This document shows, in pieces, positions 1-5,712 of a stretch of 7,888 bases of DNA. A model generated the notes under the pieces. That model saw only the letters and a program-made list of their open reading frames with translations. It was not told the DNA's origin and searched no databases. Position 1 is the first letter of the stretch. Each line of letters opens with the position of its first letter. The translations under genes were made by a program, and so were the position numbers. The stretch lies in assembly GCA_007118075.1 (NCBI GenBank), contig SKSH01000208.1:1-7888 (forward strand), read 5' to 3'. Source of the stretch: Halobacteriales archaeon (GTDB taxonomy: Archaea > Halobacteriota > Halobacteria > Halobacteriales > SKSH01).

Positions 1-299
1 ATGGTCTGGTAGAGTCGGTCCACGTCCGGACGCTCCTCGCGGTCGACCTTGACAGGGACGAACGACTCGTTGAGCACCTCGGCCACTTCTTGGTCGTCGA
101 AGCTCTCGTCAGCCATGACGTGACACCAGTGACAGGCGGTGTACCCGATTGAGAGGAAGATCGGGACATCGTGCTCGTGAGCGATTGCTAGTGCCTCCTC
201 ATCCCAAAGCTGCCAGTTCACCGGATTCTCCGCATGATCTCGCAGATACTGACTTGCGGCATCACCCAGCCGATTCCGGCTGGTGGGCGTATCGGACAT
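1..299 (-). CDS. DUF255/YyaL-type thioredoxin-fold protein (N-terminal fragment)
   Basis: This is the N-terminal 99 residues of a protein that runs off the left edge of the window. Translation from the ATG at 299 gives a thioredoxin-like start with the redox motif CHWC at residues 56-59 inside YTACHWCHVM, and VKVDREERPDVD at 83-94. Both are hallmarks of the DUF255 (YyaL/SSP411, thioredoxin-domain) family. Members are usually about 700 residues, with an N-terminal thioredoxin domain followed by an (alpha/alpha)6-barrel resembling glycosidases or N-acylglucosamine epimerases; only the first domain is visible here. The substrate is not known for the family, and a cytosolic redox or sugar-related role is inferred. 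The gene is divergent from purD. A TATA-like element about 29 bases upstream supports this start and a leaderless transcript. The family call is secure; the function is not. Confidence 0.9.
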   Translation of the reverse strand, partial: MSDTPTSRNRLGDAASQYLRDHAENPVNWQLWDEEALAIAHEHDVPIFLSIGYTACHWCHVMADESFDDQEVAEVLNESFVPVKVDREERPDVDRLYQT

Positions 300-324
300 C
301 TGTGTCGATAGTCCGCCCGGAGCC

Positions 325-332
325 CCTTAACC
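325..332 (-). promoter_or_regulatory. TATA-like element for the DUF255 gene
   Basis: On the minus strand this reads GGTTAAGG, centred about 29 bases upstream of the ATG at 299. That is the distance expected if transcription starts at the start codon. No Shine-Dalgarno sequence is needed or obvious. The call rests on position and AT content only. Confidence 0.45.
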
Positions 333-349
333 AACCGGATAAACACGGT

Positions 350-358
350 AACCTTTAG
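350..358 (+). promoter_or_regulatory. Possible TATA-like element for purD
   Basis: The sequence ACCTTTAG is centred about 29-30 bases before the purD ATG at 384. Position fits a leaderless archaeal promoter, but the match is weak. Confidence 0.35.
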
Positions 359-383
359 GCCAGCTTCGACAGCATCTTCGCAT

Positions 384-1712
384 ATGACAGAACGGATTCT
401 GCTCCTCGGTGGTGGTGGCCGTGAGCACGCCCTCGCGATGGCGATCACGTCGAGTGATATCGACCATGAGCTCCATGCTGCAGCGGGTAACCGAAACCCC
501 GGAATCGCACGACTGGCAGATTCCTATGCAATACTCGATGAGACCGATACAACGGCGGTCGTCGATCACGCAAGTGAGGTCGAGGCGACCCTCGCGGTGA
601 TCGGTCCAGAGGCGCCGCTCGCTGCGGGCGTCTCTGATGTGCTTGCGGATGCAGGCATCTACACATTCGCCCCCTCTCGAGCGGATGCACGGATCGAGAC
701 CGACAAGATCTGGCAGCGAGAGTTCATGGTTGCGGCAGGTATCGATGGATGTCCGACATTCGAGACCTTCAACGACGCCGCTTCGGCTGCAGATTATGTG
801 GATGCGGTCGAGGGTGATGTCGCAGTCAAGCCACAGGGACTAACCGGTGGGAAGGGGGTCAAGGTGACCGGTGACCAGCTGACCAATGCTGAGGCAGCAA
901 CCTACATCCGAGACAGCGGATGGGACGATTGGGTCATCGAAGAGCGTCTGATCGGCGAGGAGTTCACCGTTCAAGCATTCGTCGCGAACGGTTCCGTTAG
1001 ACCGACCCCTGCGGTGCAAGATCACAAACGTGCCTTCGAGGGTGATGAGGGCCCGAACACCGGGGGTATGGGCAGTTACAGTGATGTCACGGCAGTGTTG
1101 CCGTTCATGACCGAATCGGATTACACCGATGCAGTTGACATCATCGAACAGACGGTCGACGCCCTCGATGATTATCGAGGGGTACTCTATGGTCAGTTCA
1201 TGCTCACCGCTGATGGTCCAAAGGTCATCGAGTTCAACGCGAGATTCGGGGATCCCGAGGCGATGAACACCTTGTCAATTCTTGACGCTGACTTCATCGA
1301 GCTTCTCACGGCGGCGAGGGATGGTGGACAACTGCCGCCTATCGGTTTCGATGGCCGTGCAACGGTTTGTAAGTATGCCGTCCCAGAAGGGTACCCAACG
1401 GACCCAGAAAGCGGAGCTCGAATCACCGTGGATGAGTCAACCATCGAAGCGGTGAACGACCGGTATGCAGATGAACCATTGGCCGAGGCGAAACTCTTCT
1501 ACGCCAGCGTTGACGAACGACCTGACGGGATCTACACGAGTACCTCACGCTCGTTCGCTATCGTCGGTCTGGCAGGTACGATCGAGATGGCCGAGGCGGT
1601 TGCTGAGGCGGCACTTGAGGCAGCTGGCGATGGTGTGCGTATCCGGCACGATATCGGCACGGCTGCATTGATCGAGCAGCGCATCGAACACATGAACCAG
1701 CTCAGGGGATGA
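384..1712 (+). CDS. purD: Phosphoribosylamine-glycine ligase (GAR synthetase)
   Basis: PurD joins glycine to 5-phosphoribosylamine using ATP, forming glycinamide ribonucleotide in the second step of cytosolic de novo purine synthesis. The 442-residue length is normal for the family. In order, the protein shows the N-terminal nucleotide-fold motif GGGGREHA (9-16), GPEAPLAAG (74-82), the ATP-grasp glycine-rich loop GLTGGKGV (152-159), the substrate and ATP loop beginning QDHKRAFEGDEGPNTGGMGS (212-231), and the metal-binding EFNARFGDPE (283-292). A C-terminal GARS-C domain (about 325-430) follows. All expected motifs are intact, so the enzyme should be active. The ATG at 384 puts the dinucleotide-fold strand directly at the N-terminus, as in homologues. 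The gene appears monocistronic: it is divergent from the DUF255 gene and ends 7 bases from the convergent mscS stop. Confidence 0.97.
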   Translation: MTERILLLGGGGREHALAMAITSSDIDHELHAAAGNRNPGIARLADSYAILDETDTTAVVDHASEVEATLAVIGPEAPLAAGVSDVLADAGIYTFAPSRADARIETDKIWQREFMVAAGIDGCPTFETFNDAASAADYVDAVEGDVAVKPQGLTGGKGVKVTGDQLTNAEAATYIRDSGWDDWVIEERLIGEEFTVQAFVANGSVRPTPAVQDHKRAFEGDEGPNTGGMGSYSDVTAVLPFMTESDYTDAVDIIEQTVDALDDYRGVLYGQFMLTADGPKVIEFNARFGDPEAMNTLSILDADFIELLTAARDGGQLPPIGFDGRATVCKYAVPEGYPTDPESGARITVDESTIEAVNDRYADEPLAEAKLFYASVDERPDGIYTSTSRSFAIVGLAGTIEMAEAVAEAALEAAGDGVRIRHDIGTAALIEQRIEHMNQLRG

Positions 1713-1719
1713 TCCCTGC

Positions 1720-2520
1720 TCAGTTGTAACGGATCCGTGTCACGCCCTCTTTCATCACCCGTCGATTCGGGACGATATACTCGGCCTCGTCATCCTCGAT
1801 ACGGGTGACAAATACCCCGACTTCCTGAACGATTCCCGAGGTCTCATCGAGGGTGATCTCGTCACCGATCGCGTATGGTTGATTGAATAGCAGGTAGATC
1901 CCGGCGGCACCTGATGAGAGGAAATCCTGCAGTGCGACCACTCCGAAGATCAAGAACGCGAGGGCGTAGATCGTGAGCACCACGAGCAGTGCGGTGGTAT
2001 CGACCCCGATCTGGCCGAGGGCGATGAGGAGGGCGATGAAGATGATCGTGTACTTGATGATTTTTGGGATGACCGATACCTCTGGGAGCTTGATCCCTTG
2101 CAATCGTTCGGCGACGATGAGCTCCACCTTGTCTGCGAGGACGATCCCGATGACAAGGACGAGAATCGCGACGAAGAGGTGGGGCAACCAGGCGGTAGCG
2201 AGCTCCCAGAAGACATCGCCATCGAGCGCACCGAGGATCAAGAATGCACTGAGGAAGGCTGCAACATAGGTAAACAACGAGACGAGCCGACCCATCAAGA
2301 TGACCGTCGAGGTACCCATCCGCTGGAACCACCGTTCCGTGGCGGTCCCCTCGACCAGCTTTGAGACACCGACCACATCCAACAGTCCCGTCGTTAGACG
2401 ACCGAGGAGGTATCCGGCGATGAGTCCGATCACGATCACCAGTAGCGCCTGGAAGAATGGTTCGCTAAACAGGTCGACGACCGCGTCGAAACCGCTAGTA
2501 ATCCTCTGGGTCCAACTCAA
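1720..2520 (-). CDS. MscS-family mechanosensitive channel, short C-terminus
   Basis: A 266-residue membrane protein with five likely transmembrane helices at about 24-44, 70-99, 108-130, 153-172 and 175-198. The last corresponds to the pore-lining helix of MscS. It is followed by the MscS beta-domain signature: LQDFLSSGAAGIYLLFNQPYAIGDEITL (197-224), then SGIVQEVGVF and IVPNRRV (249-255). The family gates on membrane tension and releases solutes during hypo-osmotic shock, an obvious need for a halophile. The protein stops about 12 residues after the IVPN motif, so the C-terminal alpha/beta cage of classic MscS is missing. The start is TTG at 2520: an in-frame stop lies just upstream, GGTGGTGA (2529-2536) gives a ribosome-binding site 8 bases away, and no better codon precedes the first helix. 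It overlaps dacZ by 26 bases, implying one mRNA and translational coupling. Family confident, gating and ligand unknown. Confidence 0.88.
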   Translation of the reverse strand: MSWTQRITSGFDAVVDLFSEPFFQALLVIVIGLIAGYLLGRLTTGLLDVVGVSKLVEGTATERWFQRMGTSTVILMGRLVSLFTYVAAFLSAFLILGALDGDVFWELATAWLPHLFVAILVLVIGIVLADKVELIVAERLQGIKLPEVSVIPKIIKYTIIFIALLIALGQIGVDTTALLVVLTIYALAFLIFGVVALQDFLSSGAAGIYLLFNQPYAIGDEITLDETSGIVQEVGVFVTRIEDDEAEYIVPNRRVMKEGVTRIRYN

Positions 2521-3307
2521 GTGTCAATTCACCACCTTTGAAGGCTCGGACGAGTCCATCGCTCTCTGAGAGGACGATCGCCACCGCGTTGGTGTCACGG
2601 GTGATCGCACCAGCGGCCATGTGTCTCGCACCCAATCCCTTCGGGATGTCCACACCCTCAGCCGAGGGCTCGAGGTATCGATAGGCGCTGACGATCTTCC
2701 CAGAATCGCTGATGACGAAGGCACCATCCAGACGCGAGAACTCTTTGAGCATCACCTTGACGATGGGGTCGCCGACGTTCACGTGTGACTTCTCGAATGG
2801 ATTGTAGCTCAGCGGTCGGCTCTTGTTCATCACCTTCCCGGCATCTCCGACGACGAACAAGGCCCCGACCGGTGAGCCCTTTTGACCCTTCTGTCCGAGC
2901 TCGACAGCGAGTTCAATGACGTCTCTGATGACGATCTCATCAGGTCGAGAGTTCACCAGCAGGTCGTATACTCCGGAACGCGATTCCGCATCGACACGTA
3001 CCCGGCTCACGGTATCGACTTCATCATCGAACACACTCCCGACACACAACACCGTATCACCATCGTCGATGTACTCTGCTTCTAACGCGCCCTCGATCCC
3101 GAAGTTGACCCGGTCGGTGAACTCACCGAAACTGATCGGCAGTGCCACAAACCGCTCCGCATTGAGGTCATTCGACGGAGCGATCACCACAATATCGACC
3201 GATTCAATCTCGTCGAACCGTTCGAAGAAGGAACTGCTCGGGTCGAAGAGAAAGACTGCATCGACGTCAGTGAACAGTCGTTCGAACGGCGACAGCACGT
3301 CAGTCAT
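2495..3307 (-). CDS. dacZ: Diadenylate cyclase DacZ (c-di-AMP synthase)
   Basis: DacZ condenses two ATP into cyclic di-AMP, a second messenger linked to osmotic and potassium balance. The 270-residue protein has an archaeal-type N-terminal alpha/beta domain (about 1-115) and a C-terminal DisA_N/DAC domain (about 130-265). The DAC signature is visible: VGALFVVGD (147-155), the DGA motif in LDGAFVISDSGKIVSAYRYL (193-212), and LGARHMAAGAITRDT (225-239), equivalent to the RHR motif of bacterial DisA and DacA. Here that motif reads RHM, which I recall as normal for haloarchaeal DacZ. No DNA-binding HhH domain as in DisA is present, and the protein appears soluble. The ATG at 3307 has a TATA-like element about 29 bases upstream. 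The mscS-like gene overlaps its 3' end, so second messenger and channel are probably co-expressed; I recall the same pairing in other haloarchaea. Confidence 0.93.
   Translation of the reverse strand: MTDVLSPFERLFTDVDAVFLFDPSSSFFERFDEIESVDIVVIAPSNDLNAERFVALPISFGEFTDRVNFGIEGALEAEYIDDGDTVLCVGSVFDDEVDTVSRVRVDAESRSGVYDLLVNSRPDEIVIRDVIELAVELGQKGQKGSPVGALFVVGDAGKVMNKSRPLSYNPFEKSHVNVGDPIVKVMLKEFSRLDGAFVISDSGKIVSAYRYLEPSAEGVDIPKGLGARHMAAGAITRDTNAVAIVLSESDGLVRAFKGGELTLELDPEDY
2529..2536 (-). promoter_or_regulatory. Ribosome-binding site supporting the TTG start of the mscS-like gene
   Basis: On the minus strand this reads GGTGGTGA, lies inside the end of dacZ, and sits 8 bases before the TTG at 2520. 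It complements the pyrimidine-rich 16S rRNA tail and selects the TTG as start, consistent with translation coupled to dacZ. Confidence 0.5.
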
Positions 3308-3330
3308 TCTCCTGTTGTTTGTAGTCGGTC

Positions 3331-3340
3331 AGCTAAAAAG
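3331..3340 (-). promoter_or_regulatory. TATA-like element for dacZ
   Basis: On the minus strand this reads CTTTTTAGCT, centred about 29 bases upstream of the dacZ ATG (3307). It would drive a leaderless dacZ-mscS transcript. Confidence 0.5.
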
Positions 3341-3366
3341 GGTTCTGGGGAGATATGGTTCGTTGT

Positions 3367-3396
3367 CTGACATCTGTCGCCAGCCTGGCTGACATC
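3367..3396. repeat. 8-base direct repeat CTGACATC, 22-base period, between dacZ and aglJ
   Basis: CTGACATC occurs at 3367-3374 and again at 3389-3396, a spacing of 22 bases or about two helical turns. The pair lies between the divergent TATA elements of dacZ and aglJ. The second copy is in the loop of a small inverted repeat, GCCTG at 3383-3387 and CAGGC at 3396-3400. This arrangement suits a regulator-binding site, but no regulator is identified. Confidence 0.4.
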
Positions 3397-3426
3397 AGGC
3401 GGCGATGGCGGCAACGACAGGATTGT

Positions 3427-3434
3427 GTTTAATA
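3427..3434 (+). promoter_or_regulatory. TATA-like element for aglJ
   Basis: The sequence GTTTAATA is centred about 28 bases upstream of the ATG at 3459. It is the clearest TATA element in the window and is the main reason for choosing 3459 over the upstream in-frame ATG at 3405, which lies before this promoter. Confidence 0.6.
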
Positions 3435-3458
3435 GGGAGGGGTTCACCTCATGCGGTA

Positions 3459-4391
3459 ATGGTCGACCAGTCCAGGGTGTGCGTGCTGGTCCCAACGTTG
3501 AACGAGGCGGAGGCCATCGAAGAGGTCCTCAGTGGTATCAAGGAGGAGGGATTCGATCGCATCCTCGTCATCGATGGCGGCTCGGATGACAACACCCGAG
3601 CGCTCGCACGTGCGGCCGGTGCTGAGGTGATCCGCCAGTCGGGTTCAGGAAAGGGGCAAGCGGTGATTGAGGCGGTCGAAATCATCGATCGATCGATCGT
3701 CCTCATGCTCGATGGTGACGGCACCTACCGACCGGAGGATGCTCATGTGGTTCTCGAACCAGTACTAGCTGGCCACGCGGACCATGTCATCGGGAATCGA
3801 TTTGCGAATATGGAGTCTGGGGCGATGACCAGATTGAACCGCTTTGGCAACCGGCAGATCAATCGACTCTTTCGAGCCATCCACCGCAGGGACCTACATG
3901 ACATCCTGAGCGGGTATCGGGCGTTCACCACCGAATCGTTCCAGGAGCTCACGCTCGGTGCCAGCGGCTTCGGCATCGAAGCCGAGATGACCGGTGAATG
4001 TGCCAGACATGGACAAACCATCATCGAGGTCCCGATTAGGTACGAACCACGACCTGACGACACCGAGACTAAGCTCCGACCGGTCCGTGATGGAGCGGTC
4101 ATCCTGACCACCCTCTACCTTGTCGCCCGGATGAACAATCCCTTGTTCTTCTTCGGAAGCCTCGGTATCACCGCCATCGCCGTCGGTATCGGAGTGGCGA
4201 CGTATGTCGGCTATCGTTGGCTGATCATGGGTGTGTCACACGAGGTTCTCGCCCTCGTTTCGTCATTCTTCATCCTCTTTGGTTTCCTGCTGGTGATGTT
4301 TGGGGTCCTCTCTGACATGATCGTCTCACTACATCAAGAGCAGCGCCAGCGAATCGAACGGCTTGAACGTTCGCTACAACGCGACAAGTAA
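3459..4391 (+). CDS. aglJ: AglJ-type dolichol-phosphate glycosyltransferase (S-layer N-glycosylation)
   Basis: A GT2-family glycosyltransferase of 310 residues. In haloarchaea AglJ loads the first sugar from its nucleotide-activated form onto dolichol phosphate, starting the N-linked glycan of the S-layer protein, at the cytoplasmic membrane face. The sequence shows the GT-A entry VPTLNEAEAI (11-20), VIDGGSDDNT (37-46), SGSGKGQAV (61-69), the metal-binding DGDGTYRPEDA (85-95), and RFANMESGAMTRLNR (114-128). It also has DILSGYRAF (148-156), GFGIEAEM (170-177) and a TKLRP segment (204-208). Two transmembrane helices follow (about 228-251 and 262-288), then a charged tail. The order and the ILSGYRAF and MNNPLFFFG motifs match AglJ as I know it, rather than soluble GT2 enzymes. 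The start at 3459 is 28 bases after a TATA element; the in-frame ATG at 3405 adds 18 non-conserved residues. The alternative is a general dolichol-phosphate hexosyltransferase. Confidence 0.88.
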   Translation: MVDQSRVCVLVPTLNEAEAIEEVLSGIKEEGFDRILVIDGGSDDNTRALARAAGAEVIRQSGSGKGQAVIEAVEIIDRSIVLMLDGDGTYRPEDAHVVLEPVLAGHADHVIGNRFANMESGAMTRLNRFGNRQINRLFRAIHRRDLHDILSGYRAFTTESFQELTLGASGFGIEAEMTGECARHGQTIIEVPIRYEPRPDDTETKLRPVRDGAVILTTLYLVARMNNPLFFFGSLGITAIAVGIGVATYVGYRWLIMGVSHEVLALVSSFFILFGFLLVMFGVLSDMIVSLHQEQRQRIERLERSLQRDK

Positions 4392-4398
4392 CCGGTCA

Positions 4399-4432
4399 GT
4401 TCCACTGGAAACCTGTCGCACGTCTGTCTGAC
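4399..4432. repeat. 34-base imperfect direct repeat, copy A
   Basis: This copy starts GTTCCACTGGAAACC and ends GTCTGTCTGAC. It matches copy B (4474-4507) at 28 of 34 positions without gaps; the start points are 75 bases apart. The right half (GTCGCACGTC followed by GTCTGAC, one base different) is best conserved. The left half holds a short inverted repeat, TTCC-ACT-GGAA, that is not kept in copy B. Confidence 0.7.
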
Positions 4433-4473
4433 ACTAGCTACTGAGCTGACATGACGTGGTGTACAGGCTCCCG

Positions 4474-4507
4474 GTTCCACCTGAAATGAGTCGCACGTCC
4501 GTCTGAC
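4474..4507. repeat. 34-base imperfect direct repeat, copy B
   Basis: This copy starts GTTCCACCTGAAATG and ends GTCCGTCTGAC. It matches copy A at 28 of 34 positions and ends 8 bases before the stop codon of the minus-strand gene. Two copies in a short convergent gap suggest a local duplication, a dispersed genomic repeat, or a paired terminator or processing element. Confidence 0.7.
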
Positions 4508-4515
4508 GATATGTG

Positions 4516-4932
4516 CTATTCAAAGTCTGCCTCTGCTAAGTCGAATCCCTCGACGAGCCGGATTGGGTGCTCTCGTCCACGGCGGTCGAATGCTGCCACG
4601 TTGTCACGGTCCCATGGAGGAATTGCGATGAGTACTCGCTCAGCGAAGTCGTCGGTGGTGGTAACCTCGAGGGGCCCATCTGGATGCGAGATGAAGATCC
4701 CCTGTGTCTGTCCAGGAGGGACCGAAACATCGACACCAAAAACCGCCTCGACTGATCGGCCACTCGATGGGAAATAGAGATCGGTGAAGACCGGTACCGT
4801 GGGATCGAGGTCGATGTCATCGCCGAGCGAATCCGCATCGCTGACCGCGAGCCGGATGGTGATCGATCCAGGATCGGCATCCTCGGCCATCTCGAGCAGG
4901 ATGTCCAAGAGCCCGTCGATGATGTAGACCAC
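4516..4932 (-). CDS. Conserved haloarchaeal protein, possible degenerate JAMM/MPN-like fold
   Basis: A 138-residue acidic soluble protein that I cannot name. The start is taken as GTG at 4932: a TATA-like element lies about 28 bases upstream, and a longer frame up to 5076 would overlap the coding end of the upstream gene. The N-terminus is a predicted helix (GLLDILLEMAEDADPGSITIRLAV, residues 7-30 region). The most conserved-looking core is VFGVDVSVPPGQTQGIF (64-80), ISHPDGPLEVTTTDD (81-95) and IPPWDRDNVAAFDRRGREHPI (104-124). The order of opening helix, SHP motif, downstream Asp and a final AF-x-x-G strand resembles JAB/MPN domains. The catalytic Glu and the first His of HxH appear absent, so it would not be an active metalloprotease. 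This fold link is an inference. It follows the 4979-5635 gene on the same strand after 46 bases, but has its own promoter. Confidence 0.72.
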   Translation of the reverse strand: MVYIIDGLLDILLEMAEDADPGSITIRLAVSDADSLGDDIDLDPTVPVFTDLYFPSSGRSVEAVFGVDVSVPPGQTQGIFISHPDGPLEVTTTDDFAERVLIAIPPWDRDNVAAFDRRGREHPIRLVEGFDLAEADFE

Positions 4933-4956
4933 GTATGCGTACCTTTGTTCTATTGC

Positions 4957-4964
4957 CTTTAACC
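4957..4964 (-). promoter_or_regulatory. TATA-like element for the 138-residue protein gene
   Basis: On the minus strand this reads GGTTAAAG, centred about 28 bases upstream of the GTG at 4932. It decides the start codon and implies that the gene can be transcribed independently of the one upstream. Confidence 0.55.
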
Positions 4965-4978
4965 GGTTCCGCCTGCGG

Positions 4979-5635
4979 CTACCAGGGCAACCAAGCTCGA
5001 AAACCGTTGTACATCGCCGAAGGGAGCCGTCGACCTGCCATCTGGAGGGTATGATCGATCTCCCTGTCGGCGACATCTGCGATCGGCCGACCGTGTCCGA
5101 AGAACAGTCGTGCTACCGATAAACCGCTCAGCTTTGCCCGTGGTGGTCTGATTCTCGCCATCGGGTGGATGCCGATCCGTTCGGCGGTGGCGGTGAAGTA
5201 GGGTGCCCTCCCGAGTGTCTCGGGAACGAACAGTGTTTCATCATCCGGTCTGAACAAGGCGAGTTCTTCCTGGAATCTGCCTTCGTGTAACCAGCGAAGC
5301 TCGAAGGATTCGCCAGCATCGAATGAGGCGATTGGTCCTCCGATCGAATCGGCGATCTGGTCAGCGCCGACTGGGGCGTACACCGGAACGTCATGTCTGG
5401 CAGCGATCTTCCGTGCATCTCGGGAGTGTCGATCCATCAGGACGAGTACCCCCTCGATGCCGCCATGCTCTGCCAATCGATCGTCGAGCCCTGCACAATC
5501 CACCGGTTCGACGGCATACCGGGCTCCATCGAGTTCGATCGCCAGGCTGGCACGCTGTTGCATCTCGGTTGGCTGGGAGATCCACCAGAGGATATCGTCG
5601 ATGGTCCCGAACAGCGGTCCACCGTTCACGGTCAT
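4979..5635 (-). CDS. Uncharacterised protein, degenerate metallo-beta-lactamase-like fold
   Basis: A 218-residue soluble protein with no transmembrane helix, started at the ATG at 5635. Its layout suggests a metallo-beta-lactamase fold that has lost its metal site. After two beta-rich segments comes EGVLVLMDRHSRDARKIAARHDVPVYAP (61-88), where MBL proteins have strand, HxHxDH, helix, strand. Only DRHSRDA (68-74) remains, with a single usual His. LFRPDDETLFVPETLG (127-142) resembles the MBL strand pair that presents the bridging Asp, and LFFGHGRPI (177-185) resembles the late GHG motif. Function is unknown, and hydrolase activity is doubtful because the ligand set is incomplete. It is followed after 46 bases by the 138-residue gene on the same strand. 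Upstream it faces the VOC gene divergently; I found no convincing TATA element for it. The coding call is firm, the fold call moderate. Confidence 0.72.
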   Translation of the reverse strand: MTVNGGPLFGTIDDILWWISQPTEMQQRASLAIELDGARYAVEPVDCAGLDDRLAEHGGIEGVLVLMDRHSRDARKIAARHDVPVYAPVGADQIADSIGGPIASFDAGESFELRWLHEGRFQEELALFRPDDETLFVPETLGRAPYFTATAERIGIHPMARIRPPRAKLSGLSVARLFFGHGRPIADVADREIDHTLQMAGRRLPSAMYNGFRAWLPW

Positions 5636-5712
5636 TACCCGGACATCGACGGTCGGTAGGCATCAACCCACCGGGGACCACATCTTTGGTGTCACCGACC
5701 GCAGAGGTGATT

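Larger units (their letters stand above)
4392..4515. other. Gene-free stretch between convergent genes, with repeats
   Basis: This 124-base gap lies between the aglJ stop and the stop of the minus-strand 138-residue gene. I see no credible ORF, TATA element or poly-T terminator. It carries the two repeat copies listed separately and an extra CTGACAT at 4446-4452. Confidence 0.6.

Noticed and set aside
1862..2332. Open frames of up to 156 residues in other frames of the mscS-like gene.
   Set aside because: Arg/His/Pro-rich or Ser-rich compositions typical of alternative frames in GC-rich DNA; the membrane protein frame explains the region.
2916..3392. 158-residue plus-strand frame opposite dacZ.
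   Set aside because: Ser/Thr-rich with no recognisable motif and antisense to a clear diadenylate cyclase.
3383..3400. The GCCTG/CAGGC hairpin as a riboswitch or small RNA.
   Set aside because: The stem is only 5 base pairs, there is no poly-T or further structure, and it lies upstream of the aglJ TATA element.
3405..3458. An upstream in-frame ATG would extend AglJ by 18 residues.
   Set aside because: The extension precedes the TATA element at 3427-3434, is not conserved-looking, and the protein fits GT2 family N-termini from 3459.
4399..4507. The paired repeats as the start of a CRISPR array.
   Set aside because: Only two imperfect copies with 41 bases between them, no further units, and no cas genes in the window.
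4933..5076. N-terminal extension of the 138-residue minus-strand protein.
   Set aside because: It overlaps the coding end of the 4979-5635 gene, is basic and Arg-rich unlike the acidic proteins here, and lies upstream of a TATA element that fits the GTG at 4932.
5323..5712. Long open frame upstream of the VOC gene.
   Set aside because: It is antisense to the MBL-like gene, Arg-rich and low in acidic residues, with no VOC features; it is a shadow of the gene on the other strand.
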